From: Candidatus Woesearchaeota archaeon
GTDB lineage: Archaea; Nanobdellota; Nanobdellia; SCGC-AAA011-G17; JAGVZY01
Assembly (NCBI GenBank): GCA_018302225.1
Contig: JAGVZY010000008.1
Span: 1-53,229 of the forward strand
Length of the DNA stretch: 53,229 nucleotides
Direction: 5' to 3'
Shown here: piece by piece, positions 39,830 through 48,943 of the stretch
How positions within the stretch are numbered: position 1 is the first letter of the stretch
Layout: every line of letters starts with the position of its first letter
Notes under the pieces: model-generated
The model's input: only the letters and a program-made list of their open reading frames with translations
Told to the model about the DNA's origin: nothing
Database searches by the model: none
Position numbers and translations under genes: made by a program

Positions 39830-40828
39830 ATGTTACTAATACCATTTATATGTGCAATTATAGGGGGCATATTAGTTCTTTTAATTAGTCCTTGGTGGAT
39901 TAGATTCATTAAAAAAATAGAATTGGTTGTCCCAGATATGAATAAAGAAAACAAACCTTTAGTACCTATTTCAGGTGGGCTTATTGTTATGTCAGGTGCA
40001 ATTTTAACAATATTTTTATTTATATTTCTTAGAACTTTTGTTTCTAAAACTGGAAGTATAACTATTGATGAAAGATCCCTAACCTACTTATTTGCTGTAA
40101 CTACGCTTATGTTGATTAGCACATTTATTGGTTTCATAGATGATTTGCTTATAGAAAGAAAAATTGGCGCTTCTAAAGGATTAAAACAATGGCAAAAACC
40201 AATCTTAACTCTTGCTGCGGCTGTTCCTTTGATGGCTATTGCTGCAGGTAATTATTTGATATGGACACCTTTATTTAAAATAAATTTTGGAATTTTATAT
40301 TCTTTACTTATTGTACCTATTGCAGTTGTAGGTGCTTCTAATATGGTTAATATGTTGGAAGGATACAATGGTTTGGGTAGTGGAATGGGTTTGATTTATA
40401 TGGGCATGTTAGGTTTATATGCTTATATCAATGATAAATCTATTGCTGCATTAATTGCACTTTCTATATTTATTCCTTTATTAATATTTTATTTTTATAA
40501 TAAATATCCTGCAAAAATTTTACCAGGAGATTCATTGACTTATTTACTTGGAGCAAGTTTAGCGGCAATTGCTATTTTGGGAGATATGGAAAAAGCAGCT
40601 TTAATAGTCTCTATTCCTTTCTTTATTGAATTCTTCTTAAAATTAAGAAGTAAATTTAAAGCGCATAGTTTTGGACATTATGAAAAAGGAAAAATTAAAA
40701 GCGATTATGCAAAAATTTACTCTATTCCTCACATATTTGCAAGAACTGGAAAATTTACTGAAAAACAAATTGTTTATTTTATGATTTTAATGGAATTAAT
40801 ATTTTCATCCTTAATCTGGATAATTTAA
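39830..40828 (+). CDS. Polyprenyl-phosphate GlcNAc-1-phosphate transferase-like (AglH/Alg7-like)
   Basis: Membrane enzyme with about ten helices that would start lipid-linked glycan synthesis by moving sugar-1-phosphate from UDP-sugar to dolichyl phosphate. Family motifs: Pro-Ile-Ser-Gly-Gly (47-51), Gly-Phe-Ile-Asp-Asp (Asp104-Asp105), Ser-Asn-Met-Val-Asn-Met-Leu-Glu-Gly-Tyr-Asn-Gly (170-181) and Pro-Gly-Asp-Ser (232-235). The eukaryotic/archaeal Alg7 pattern fits better than bacterial MraY. It heads a co-directional run with the flippase and two GT2 genes. Confidence 0.85.
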   Translation: MLLIPFICAIIGGILVLLISPWWIRFIKKIELVVPDMNKENKPLVPISGGLIVMSGAILTIFLFIFLRTFVSKTGSITIDERSLTYLFAVTTLMLISTFIGFIDDLLIERKIGASKGLKQWQKPILTLAAAVPLMAIAAGNYLIWTPLFKINFGILYSLLIVPIAVVGASNMVNMLEGYNGLGSGMGLIYMGMLGLYAYINDKSIAALIALSIFIPLLIFYFYNKYPAKILPGDSLTYLLGASLAAIAILGDMEKAALIVSIPFFIEFFLKLRSKFKAHSFGHYEKGKIKSDYAKIYSIPHIFARTGKFTEKQIVYFMILMELIFSSLIWII

Positions 40829-40841
40829 AAAGTGAATTGAA

Positions 40842-42203
40842 ATGTTCGAAAAGATAAAAACAAAATTTTTTGGAAAAGAAAATAAAAATTTTAGAGATCA
40901 AACAATTGTTGGATTCTCTATGCTTTTTATGAATATAATGAATGCCGTATTCCATTTAGTTGCTGGAAGAAAACTTGGTCCCGAGGATTATGGTCTATTT
41001 GGAGCTTTATTATATATTATGTATTTCATGACTGTTCCGTTAAATACAATTCAGCTCAGTATTTCTAAATTTACTACAAGGTTTAATATTGAAAAAAATA
41101 ATGCTAAAATAAGTTATATGTATAAAAGAGCAATAAGAAAGATGTTAATATGGGGTTTATTTGCGTTTATTGCATTTTTATTAATAAGCCCTTTACTAAT
41201 TAAATTTTTTCATGTTTCTGAATCTAATATAATTAAAGAGTATTCTCCTTTTTTTATAACTGGTTTGTTTTTAGTTTCTGCATTATTATTACCCATACCC
41301 AGAGGCATATTACAAGGATTACAAAAATTCTTACCTTTTGGAAGTAATCTTTTATTAGAAGGATTGATCAAAATAGGATTTGGAGTTTTACTTTTAATTT
41401 TTGGATTTGGTTTAGATGGAGCACTATTTACATTTTTAGCATCATATATTATTGCTTATTTTGTTGCGAGTTATAGTTTAAAGGATATTAAAAAAACTAA
41501 GCCAGAAAAGTTTGACACTAAAATTTTATATGGCTATTCTTATCCAGTTATTATTACTTTAACTGTACTTACTGCAATGTATACAGTTGATATGATTTTA
41601 ATTAAAAACTTTTTAAGTCTTGAAAATGCAGGCTTTTATGCTGCTCTGTCTACGCTTGGTAAAGTTGTATTTTTTGGAAGCTTATCTGTAAGTAATGTTT
41701 TATTTCCTAAAATATCTGAGATATATGAAAGTAAAATAGGTAGTTTAAATTCAAAAGAAAAAGAGCATAGAAAAGTTCTATTTAGTTCATTATTAATTGT
41801 ATTTTTGTTTGGGATGTGCGGGGTCGCATTCTTTTATTTCTTACATAACCAATTTATTTCATTAACTTATGGTATAAAGTACTTACCTGTATCTAATTTA
41901 TTGTGGTTATTCAGCTTAGCTATGACTTTCTTTGCAATGAGTTATACTTTATGTTTTTATAATTTATCTAGACATAAATATAATTTTATTCCCTTAATAG
42001 TAATTGGCTTAATTATGGAAATATTTATAATATTTAAACTTAAATCAAACATTGCATCAATAGTCAAAGGATTGGATTTTTTGATGATTATTTTATTTGT
42101 AATTTTATTTGTTGAAACTATTTTTATAAGTAAAAAATTAGAAATTAAAAAGCCTGAAAATGGAGAAATAGATGAAATTATCCCTGATAATACCAGCATA
42201 TAA
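40842..42203 (+). CDS. Lipid-linked oligosaccharide flippase (MOP superfamily)
   Basis: Polytopic protein with 12-14 helices in 453 aa. The N-terminal region Gly-Arg-Lys-Leu-Gly-Pro-Glu-Asp-Tyr-Gly-Leu-Phe-Gly-Ala is the standard start of Wzx/MATE-type polysaccharide exporters, and the rest follows the two-lobe pattern. It would flip the completed dolichol-linked glycan to the outer face for AglB. GTGA lies before the ATG, and the last 32 nt overlap the next GT2 gene. Confidence 0.85.
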   Translation: MFEKIKTKFFGKENKNFRDQTIVGFSMLFMNIMNAVFHLVAGRKLGPEDYGLFGALLYIMYFMTVPLNTIQLSISKFTTRFNIEKNNAKISYMYKRAIRKMLIWGLFAFIAFLLISPLLIKFFHVSESNIIKEYSPFFITGLFLVSALLLPIPRGILQGLQKFLPFGSNLLLEGLIKIGFGVLLLIFGFGLDGALFTFLASYIIAYFVASYSLKDIKKTKPEKFDTKILYGYSYPVIITLTVLTAMYTVDMILIKNFLSLENAGFYAALSTLGKVVFFGSLSVSNVLFPKISEIYESKIGSLNSKEKEHRKVLFSSLLIVFLFGMCGVAFFYFLHNQFISLTYGIKYLPVSNLLWLFSLAMTFFAMSYTLCFYNLSRHKYNFIPLIVIGLIMEIFIIFKLKSNIASIVKGLDFLMIILFVILFVETIFISKKLEIKKPENGEIDEIIPDNTSI

Positions 42204-42933
42204 TGAAGAGAAAAGAATTTTTAAAACATTAGAAAGTTATAAGTTCTTTTTAGATTCAAAGAACTTAGATTATAAAATTATTGTAGTTTTAAATGGCTGT
42301 AAGGATAATACTCAAAAAATTGTTGAACCTTTCTTAGATATAAAAACTAATATGCTTGTTTTTGAAAGAGGTATTGGGAAGGGTGGAGCAATTATGGAAG
42401 GTTTTAAAATTGCAAGAGGAGAGTATATTGGTTTTGTTGATGCAGATTCTGCAACATCTCCTGAAGAATTTTATAAATTGTTTGAAAATTTAGAAAGCAA
42501 TAAAGAATTAAGTGGAGTTATTGCTTCTAGATATTGTAAAGGCGCAAAAATATTACAGAAACAACCCCTATCAAGGAGATTTGCGAGTAGAGTATTTAAT
42601 TTATTTATTAGAGGTTTATTCGGATTAAATTTTGCAGATACACAATGCGGTGCTAAAATATTTAAAAAAGAAGCAATTAAAAAAATACTTCCCCAATTAG
42701 GCATAACTAAATGGAGTTTTGATATTGATTTATTATACTTATTAAAGAAAAATAAATTCAAAATTAAAGAATTTCCTACTATATGGAGTGAACCAGGGGA
42801 ATCTAAATTAAAGGTTTTAAAAACCTCTATTGAGATGTTTTTATCAATTCTAAGGTTGAGATTAGTTTATTCACCTTTAAAGTTTATAGTTAAAATTTAT
42901 GATTGGAGTCTTGGAAAATGGATTCACAAGTAA
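42172..42933 (+). CDS. GT2 dolichyl-phosphate glucosyltransferase (ALG5-like)
   Basis: GT2 with Ile-Pro-Ala-Tyr-Asn-Glu-Glu, the Val-Val-Leu-Asn-Gly-Cys-Lys-Asp-Asn nucleotide loop, Gly-Lys-Gly-Gly-Ala-Ile, Val-Asp-Ala-Asp-Ser (DxD) and Asp-Thr-Gln-Cys-Gly-Ala-Lys, typical of ALG5/AglD-type synthases that make polyprenyl-phosphate glucose. No large C-terminal membrane domain. The 32-nt overlap with the flippase gene implies coupled expression. Confidence 0.83.
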   Translation: MKLSLIIPAYNEEKRIFKTLESYKFFLDSKNLDYKIIVVLNGCKDNTQKIVEPFLDIKTNMLVFERGIGKGGAIMEGFKIARGEYIGFVDADSATSPEEFYKLFENLESNKELSGVIASRYCKGAKILQKQPLSRRFASRVFNLFIRGLFGLNFADTQCGAKIFKKEAIKKILPQLGITKWSFDIDLLYLLKKNKFKIKEFPTIWSEPGESKLKVLKTSIEMFLSILRLRLVYSPLKFIVKIYDWSLGKWIHK

Positions 42934-43955
42934 GTATTATAATTGTAAGTTGGAATAAAAAAGAATTTGTTTTAGATTGTTTGAAATCTCTTGAAACTCA
43001 GACATTTAAAGATTTTGAAACGATCTTAGTAGATAATGGTAGTACTGATGGACTCTCTGAAGCAGTTGAAAAAGAATATTCTAAAGTTAAGATAGTAAGA
43101 TTAAAAGAAAATTTAGGCTTTGTTGGGGGAAACAATGAAGGATATAAGCATTCAAAAGGAAAATATATTGTATTATTAAATAATGATACTATAGTTGATA
43201 AAGATTGGTTAAAAGAATTAGTTAAAATGATGAATTCTGATTCTAAAATTGGTGCATGTCAATCTAAAATTTTAGATATGAAAGATCATAGCTCATTTGA
43301 GTTTACCGGTGCTGCAGGTGGTTTAATGGATATTTATGGCTATGGCTTTTGTCGAGGAAGAGTTTTTGATGAAGTAGAAAAAGATAATGGCCAATATGGA
43401 GATATAATAAATATATTCTGGACTGCAGGAGTTTCAATGATTACGCGGAGAGATATAATTGAAAAAATAGGCTTATTTGATGAATATTATTTTATTTATT
43501 GTGAAGAAGTTGATTTTTGTTGGAGATTAAACTTAGCAGGATATGAACTAAAATATGTTCCAACTTCAATAGTTTATCACTATGGCGGTGCTAGTTCTCA
43601 ACGTGGAAAAGTAAAAATAAATTTTAAGATGGCTTATTTATTGCACAGAAATCATATGATTACTTTATTAAAAAACTATTCAATTAAATCTTGGTTTAGA
43701 ATTATACCCATAAAGATTATTTTAGAATTTATGGCTATTGGTGGGTTTTTGTTTAGCAATCCTGCAAGGTCTATAGGCATCTTGAAGTCATTTTGGTGGG
43801 TTTTAACACATCCAAGACTAATTTTAAAGAAGCATAACGAAGTACAAAAATTAAGAAAAGTTTCAGACAAAGAAATTATGAAAAAAATGTCTAAAAAAAG
43901 TACTGCAATTGGATACTGGATTTTTGGAAAAAAAAAGTGGAGTGACTATTTCTAA
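42918..43955 (+). CDS. GT2 rhamnosyltransferase-like glycosyltransferase
   Basis: Start at ATG 42918, overlapping the previous gene by 16 nt; TTG 42903 is in frame upstream. Motifs: Val-Ser-Trp-Asn, Val-Asp-Asn-Gly-Ser-Thr-Asp, Leu-Asn-Asn-Asp-Thr (DxD equivalent), Trp-Thr-Ala-Gly-Val-Ser-Met and Cys-Glu-Glu-Val-Asp-Phe-Cys-Trp-Arg, the WsbD/rhamnosyltransferase GT2 pattern. The C-terminal 80 residues include one hydrophobic helix and a basic tail that could bind the membrane. Tail to tail with the GT39 gene. Confidence 0.83.
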   Translation: MDSQVSIIIVSWNKKEFVLDCLKSLETQTFKDFETILVDNGSTDGLSEAVEKEYSKVKIVRLKENLGFVGGNNEGYKHSKGKYIVLLNNDTIVDKDWLKELVKMMNSDSKIGACQSKILDMKDHSSFEFTGAAGGLMDIYGYGFCRGRVFDEVEKDNGQYGDIINIFWTAGVSMITRRDIIEKIGLFDEYYFIYCEEVDFCWRLNLAGYELKYVPTSIVYHYGGASSQRGKVKINFKMAYLLHRNHMITLLKNYSIKSWFRIIPIKIILEFMAIGGFLFSNPARSIGILKSFWWVLTHPRLILKKHNEVQKLRKVSDKEIMKKMSKKSTAIGYWIFGKKKWSDYF

Positions 43956-45502
43956 TTTAATTTTATTACAATCGAGCCAGGTACTTTTTTATTTGCATCT
44001 AAATAACTTCTAAAAATAATTTGATATCTATTTGAACCTTGAGAAATTTGGTTTTGTATATCTTCTAATAACCATTGTTTTGGTGGATCTTGGGGGTAAA
44101 TAAATGATAAAACTAAATGGGTGATATTATAATCATTTACTAGACTATTGAACTCTGTTAAATTTTCTCCTTGGCCTTTTACTATTTTTCTTTCGCCTAC
44201 ATAAGCTGCAAGTTCCATTTGATTAGAAGTAATAAGAATATTAGAGGTTTTAGGGGTATTTTTCTCTATAAACTCTCCTGCTTCTTTTATAGATAAGAAA
44301 CTGGTTTTTCGGTTATTGATTATATCTTTAGCCGTATTAATTTGAGTTATTGAAAGTAAAAGTATTAAGATTAAAGGAATTATAAAAATAATATTTTTGT
44401 TTTTAGTAATTAAATGTGTAAGAGGGTTATAAAATAAATTTATAATTAAGATACTTAATGCAGGAATCAAACAAATAAGATATCTGTCCTCAGAATACTT
44501 GTAAAGCCATACAAAAAAGATTATTGTAAGCATAATCCAAAGGATTAGAATAATATTAGCTATTGAATCTGTATTTTTTTGCTCTGAGCTATTTTTTAAT
44601 AATAGATCTATGCTTAAAAATATAAAAATTATAGATATTAAAATTCCCAGTAAAAATAATATAATTCCTAACAGACCTGAAATTGAATATAATTGTGTGA
44701 AAACATAATAAGCAGGTTGATTAAATTGATGGATTGCTGATGTTCCTTCACTAATCAAATACCATCCAAATGCTGGAAAGATGGCTTTAAATCTAATCAA
44801 GTTGAAAATTATATAAATTACTAAAGGTAGTGCTGAAATTCCTACTGAAATCCAAAGAATCTTTTCTTTTAAAAATTTAATTTTATATTTTAAGAGTAAA
44901 GCGATTGGAAATAAAAGAATAAATAATATTGAAGTAAATTTAGTTAACATACTTAAAACGAAAAATAATGCAAATAGAGAGTATTTTGATTTTATTTTAA
45001 ATTTAAACTCTTGATTAATACATCCTTCCCAAAATAAATATAAAGATATTACTAAAAATAAAGTAGATAATATTTCTGTTAAATATCTATAAGAATAAAA
45101 TAAGATAATCCATGAAAAGGAAATTGTCAATCCAGATAAAAAAGCTCTTCGTTTATCTTTAAAAAAAGAATAAGTTAAAAGATAGGTAAAATAAACTAAT
45201 AATATTGAAGGTATTAGTAAAATAAAAAATCTCATTAAACTTTCTAAACCAAGATATACAAAGGGTGTCATCAATAATGGCAGTATTAAAGGTCTTATGG
45301 GATTCCAGTCCAATGCTGTTTGAAACCCGGCAAAGTCTCTTGCCATAACAACATATTCTGCTTCATCCCACCATAATGGCTGATTTCCAACTGAAAAAAA
45401 GAAATAAAGTCTTATTCCGACAGTCAGTACTAAAAGTAATAAAAGAAGGTATTTTTCATAATTTTGAAAAAAATTTGAATTTTTGATATTCTCTTCAGGC
45501 AT
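43952..45502 (-). CDS. GT39-family membrane glycosyltransferase
   Basis: Eleven to thirteen membrane helices, with the first external loop carrying Pro-Leu-Trp-Trp-Asp-Glu-Ala-Glu-Tyr (Asp46-Glu47), the catalytic Asp-Glu of PMT/ArnT-type GT-C enzymes. A short soluble C-terminal domain with Asn-Thr-Pro-Lys-Thr-Ser-Asn-Ile follows. It uses polyprenyl-phosphate-linked sugars on the outer face. The TATA at 45524-45532 is 26 nt from its ATG. Confidence 0.83.
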   Translation of the reverse strand: MPEENIKNSNFFQNYEKYLLLLLLVLTVGIRLYFFFSVGNQPLWWDEAEYVVMARDFAGFQTALDWNPIRPLILPLLMTPFVYLGLESLMRFFILLIPSILLVYFTYLLTYSFFKDKRRAFLSGLTISFSWIILFYSYRYLTEILSTLFLVISLYLFWEGCINQEFKFKIKSKYSLFALFFVLSMLTKFTSILFILLFPIALLLKYKIKFLKEKILWISVGISALPLVIYIIFNLIRFKAIFPAFGWYLISEGTSAIHQFNQPAYYVFTQLYSISGLLGIILFLLGILISIIFIFLSIDLLLKNSSEQKNTDSIANIILILWIMLTIIFFVWLYKYSEDRYLICLIPALSILIINLFYNPLTHLITKNKNIIFIIPLILILLLSITQINTAKDIINNRKTSFLSIKEAGEFIEKNTPKTSNILITSNQMELAAYVGERKIVKGQGENLTEFNSLVNDYNITHLVLSFIYPQDPPKQWLLEDIQNQISQGSNRYQIIFRSYLDANKKVPGSIVIKLN

Positions 45503-45523
45503 AAGAGAACTATATTTAAAGGG

Positions 45524-45532
45524 TTTATATAA
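45524..45532 (-). promoter_or_regulatory. TATA box of the GT39 gene
   Basis: TTATATAAA on the minus strand is centred 26 nt upstream of the ATG at 45502. Confidence 0.5.
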
Positions 45533-45558
45533 CTTTTTGTTTGTTTTTTAATAAGAAA

Positions 45559-46995
45559 TTAAGGTTTTATACTTTGTCTTTTAGCCCAATCTAAGAATGA
45601 AACACCTACTTTTGTAAGATTCTTAAGTTGGCCAAAGTTTCTTAGAGAAAATACGTTTGAAAGGAAAATACTTGGTCTAAAATAAAATGAAGTGTATGCT
45701 TTCTTTCTTAATTTCATAACTTCATCAGGTTTTAAATTTGGATAATCTAGGATGGAATAATTTTGTTCAAAATATTTCCAATCTGAATTAGTAATATAAC
45801 CTTTTGACTTTGCATCAAGATATAATTCTGAACCTGGAAAAGGGACTGAACAATAAAATTGAGCATAGTCAATTTTTAATTTCTTTGCAAACTTAATTGT
45901 TTGTTGGATTGTTTCTTTAGTATCTCCTGGAAGTCCTAAGATAAAATGTCCTGTTACTTTTATTTTTGCTTTTTTTGTTATCTTTATTGTTTCTATTGTT
46001 TGTTGAAGAGTGATATTTTTTCTTACATTATTTAAAATTTCCTGAACACCTGATTCTATTCCATAACCAATCATCCAGCATCCTGCTTGTTTTAATAGAT
46101 TCGCAAGTTCTTCATCAACATCACCAATTCTTCCATTACAAACAAAACTAAATTTTTCTTTTGTATCTATAATAGCCTTACAAACTTTTTTGGCATAGTC
46201 TTTATTCATTGTAAAACCTTCTGACCAAAATAAGAAATCGTAAACTTTGAAAGTATTTTTAATCCAAATCATTTCTTCTGCAATTTTTTTAGGATCTCTA
46301 TATCTAAGTTTCTTTCCATAGTAAACATGATCTGCACAATAAGTACAATTATGTGGACAACCTCTATTTGTTGCTATCATTAGAAAGGGTCTATTAACTA
46401 AGGGGGTTATATACAAATTGGTTTTAATAAGATTCCATGCTGGATAGGGTAGTTCATCAAGATTTTGTATGGGTTTTTGTTGAGTTTGAATTATTTGATT
46501 ATTTTCTTTAAATGCAATTCCAGAAATATCTGAATAATTATTTTTATTTTCTTTAATTGCCAAAGCAATTTCTTTAGCTGGAATTTCCGGTTCTCCAATT
46601 ATAAGGAAATCAATTAAAGGATGCACTTTTAAAATCTCTTCTGCTAAAGCAGTAACATGAATTCCAAATAAAATAATTTTAACACTTGAATTTTCTTGCT
46701 TTAGAGATTCTGCAGCTTGAATATCAAAATCTATTGAAGGTGTAGCAGTATTTATAAAAATTATATTCGGTTCAAATTCTTTAGAGATATCTTTTAACTT
46801 TTCTAGATTAATATTTTCAACTATGCAATCATGAAGTCTGCATTCAAAGTTTTCTTTTTCTAGTACTGCAGCTATATAGGCTAGAGATATAGGTGGCCAA
46901 GTTGCACCCCAAGCTCCTTCTCGTTGCATACATCTTCCTTCCCTTACCATTCTTACACCTTCAGGTGCAGGAGGGTTTATTAGTAAAGCTTTCAT
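45559..46995 (-). CDS. B12-binding-type radical SAM enzyme, 478 aa
   Basis: Start at ATG 46995, with GGAG ten bases upstream; a frame from 47037 would overlap the previous gene without a ribosome site. N-terminal Rossmann domain (Leu-Ile-Asn-Pro-Pro-Ala-Pro-Glu-Gly ... Ile-Ile-Gly-Glu-Pro-Glu) of the cobalamin-binding class, then radical SAM cysteines 213, 217 and 220 (CPHNCTYC), a barrel with Gly-Tyr-Gly-Ile-Glu-Ser and Gly-His-Phe-Ile-Leu-Gly-Leu-Pro-Gly. The set matches Elp3/MiaB-like TIM barrels of B12 radical SAM enzymes (BchE/HpnP type). Pairs with the SPASM enzyme immediately upstream. Confidence 0.83.
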   Translation of the reverse strand: MKALLINPPAPEGVRMVREGRCMQREGAWGATWPPISLAYIAAVLEKENFECRLHDCIVENINLEKLKDISKEFEPNIIFINTATPSIDFDIQAAESLKQENSSVKIILFGIHVTALAEEILKVHPLIDFLIIGEPEIPAKEIALAIKENKNNYSDISGIAFKENNQIIQTQQKPIQNLDELPYPAWNLIKTNLYITPLVNRPFLMIATNRGCPHNCTYCADHVYYGKKLRYRDPKKIAEEMIWIKNTFKVYDFLFWSEGFTMNKDYAKKVCKAIIDTKEKFSFVCNGRIGDVDEELANLLKQAGCWMIGYGIESGVQEILNNVRKNITLQQTIETIKITKKAKIKVTGHFILGLPGDTKETIQQTIKFAKKLKIDYAQFYCSVPFPGSELYLDAKSKGYITNSDWKYFEQNYSILDYPNLKPDEVMKLRKKAYTSFYFRPSIFLSNVFSLRNFGQLKNLTKVGVSFLDWAKRQSIKP

Positions 46996-47000
46996 AGTAT

Positions 47001-48011
47001 TTAATCTCCTAAGATTAGTTTTGGATACTTTGTCCAATTTAAAAAGTAATTGTCTAATATATTACAATTATGATGACAATAACATTTTTTTTGAGCGATA
47101 TGTTTTCTTAATCTCTTTGCAGGCTCTGAATTTAAGATTGCTTTTAAAGGTTTGTTTTTAAGATTACCCATTGAAGGCAGCATTTCACAAAATGAAACAT
47201 CTCCATTAGCATAAATTACTAAATGTTGTGTGCCTGCCAGACAAGAAGGTATTTGTCTTTTCTTTTTTATTATATTTAAACTTGTATTATACATTTGTTT
47301 TTGATAGTTTTTTAATATTCTTGAAATAATTGGATTTAAACCATAAGAATAACTATCCCACATCGAGAAAATACCTTTTCTAATTCCAATTAATTTTTCT
47401 AAAGAAGGTAATTTATAAGTTTTATTTCTAGGATTTCCTCTTAACAAGATTATTGAATGAAAGTCAGGATTAAAGGTTTTGATATATTTCATGAACTGAA
47501 TTAGAGTGGGATAATTTTTTTCACACAAAACCGTATTAACTTTTACCTTTAAATGGGGTATAGTTCTAAGTTTCTTTAAGGTGGCTATTGCTTTGTCAAA
47601 ACTTCCCTTTGCTCTAATTGAATCATGAACCTCTTTAAAACCATCTAGTGATATTGAAACTGTAAGTTCAGCTTTAGTGGTGTCTAATATTTCTTTAGTT
47701 TTCTCATAAATAAGTTCTGAATCAAATCCATTTGTGGGTATTGTAATAACTTCAGATTTGAATGAACTACAAATTTCAGGTAAGTCTTTTCTTAAGAAAG
47801 GTTCTCCTCCAGAAAGATCTAACCAAAGTAGTTTTCCTAATGATTTTGAAACTTTTTTTATTTCTTCTAAAGAGATATCAGCTATAGGTATATCAAAATT
47901 AACAAAACACGTATTGCAACGCAGATTACATTTATTTGTAACATGTAAAATTAAATGTGCTGGTTTGTCTCTATTTGGAAATAAAGATTTTGAAAGCAAA
48001 ATTTTTAACAT
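47001..48011 (-). CDS. Radical SAM/SPASM enzyme D
   Basis: Radical SAM motif Cys28-x3-Cys32-x2-Cys35, Leu-Ser-Gly-Gly-Glu-Pro-Phe (GGEP) and a C-terminal SPASM-like set (Ser-Cys-Leu-Ala-Gly, Phe-Cys-Glu-Met, Cys-Tyr-Cys-His-His-Asn-Cys). Located between a GT2 gene (7-nt overlap upstream) and a B12-type radical SAM gene (5-nt gap), so all are cotranscribed. No precursor peptide gene is visible, which points to a non-peptide substrate or one encoded elsewhere. Confidence 0.85.
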   Translation of the reverse strand: MLKILLSKSLFPNRDKPAHLILHVTNKCNLRCNTCFVNFDIPIADISLEEIKKVSKSLGKLLWLDLSGGEPFLRKDLPEICSSFKSEVITIPTNGFDSELIYEKTKEILDTTKAELTVSISLDGFKEVHDSIRAKGSFDKAIATLKKLRTIPHLKVKVNTVLCEKNYPTLIQFMKYIKTFNPDFHSIILLRGNPRNKTYKLPSLEKLIGIRKGIFSMWDSYSYGLNPIISRILKNYQKQMYNTSLNIIKKKRQIPSCLAGTQHLVIYANGDVSFCEMLPSMGNLKNKPLKAILNSEPAKRLRKHIAQKKCYCHHNCNILDNYFLNWTKYPKLILGD

Positions 48012-48943
48012 AGGTTAGACTCCAATTTAGTTTTTAAGCTATCTTTAATTGCTATTGCTTGAGCTAATTTTCCTAAAAATACTAAATGAATATAAAAAAC
48101 TATTTGGGGTTTATAAGGTAACCATTTTAAAATTGTAAATAAGGTGTAAAGTTTTGCTAAAGGTAAAATATAAAACCAACTTAAAAAATATGAACGTGGC
48201 ATTAAGAAAGAATAGTCCATTTTATTCCTTTTACGCATATTAACTGCATGTAATCCAAAAACATATTGGTGTTTTAAATAGGATTTTAAGCTATCTCGGT
48301 CCTTATGTTTAATTATTATTCTTGAATTGAAGTAACAAGGTATCTTTTGTTTAATTATTCTTGAAAAAAACTCTGCATCTTCTCCGCCTTTTAAAGTTTC
48401 ATCAAATAAACCTAATTTTTCAAATACTTCTTTTCTTAATGAAAGATTGTTTGTAGGAAGATGTAATTTTTTTATATATCTACTTCTTGAATAAGGTATA
48501 GAGGTCCACCAACTGCAATAGTCATCAGCTTGACCTGAAATAGTTTTATGAATGCCCTTAACTCCTCCACCAACTACTTGAATTTTATTATTCTTTTTAT
48601 AGGTATTTATATGAAGGTTTATCCAATCTGATTTTACTATTGTATCTGAGTCAAGTAAAAGGATTATATCTCCTTTAGCTAAGACTATTCCAGCATTTCT
48701 CGCAGCAGAACCCATAGTCTTTGAATTTATTGAAAAATTAATTAATTTTAATCTTGGATCTTTTATCAGATTTAAAAATTCTAAAGTTCTATCTGTTGAA
48801 CAATCATTGCAAACGATTACTTCAAAGCAGGGATAATTATTACTGAATACAGATTCTAAACAAGCTAAAATTGTTTTCTCCCCATTATAAACTGGAATTA
48901 TTACACTTACAAAAGGTAAATTAGAATATAAAGGTGCAATCAT
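48005..48943 (-). CDS. GT2 glycosyltransferase
   Basis: Ile-Pro-Val-Tyr-Asn-Gly-Glu, Cys-Asn-Asp-Cys-Ser-Thr-Asp, Leu-Leu-Asp-Ser-Asp-Thr (DxD), and Glu-Asp-Ala-Glu-Phe (acceptor-side acidic motif) define a GT2 enzyme. Two hydrophobic segments near the C-terminus (about 250-300) may anchor it to the membrane, as for EpsE/WcaA-type enzymes. It overlaps both neighbours by a few bases within a minus-strand operon. Confidence 0.84.
   Translation of the reverse strand: MIAPLYSNLPFVSVIIPVYNGEKTILACLESVFSNNYPCFEVIVCNDCSTDRTLEFLNLIKDPRLKLINFSINSKTMGSAARNAGIVLAKGDIILLLDSDTIVKSDWINLHINTYKKNNKIQVVGGGVKGIHKTISGQADDYCSWWTSIPYSRSRYIKKLHLPTNNLSLRKEVFEKLGLFDETLKGGEDAEFFSRIIKQKIPCYFNSRIIIKHKDRDSLKSYLKHQYVFGLHAVNMRKRNKMDYSFLMPRSYFLSWFYILPLAKLYTLFTILKWLPYKPQIVFYIHLVFLGKLAQAIAIKDSLKTKLESNLC

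Noticed and set aside
42471-42761. Minus-strand 96-codon frame inside the ALG5-like gene
   Set aside because: Antisense to a gene with clear motifs; no homologous pattern or promoter.
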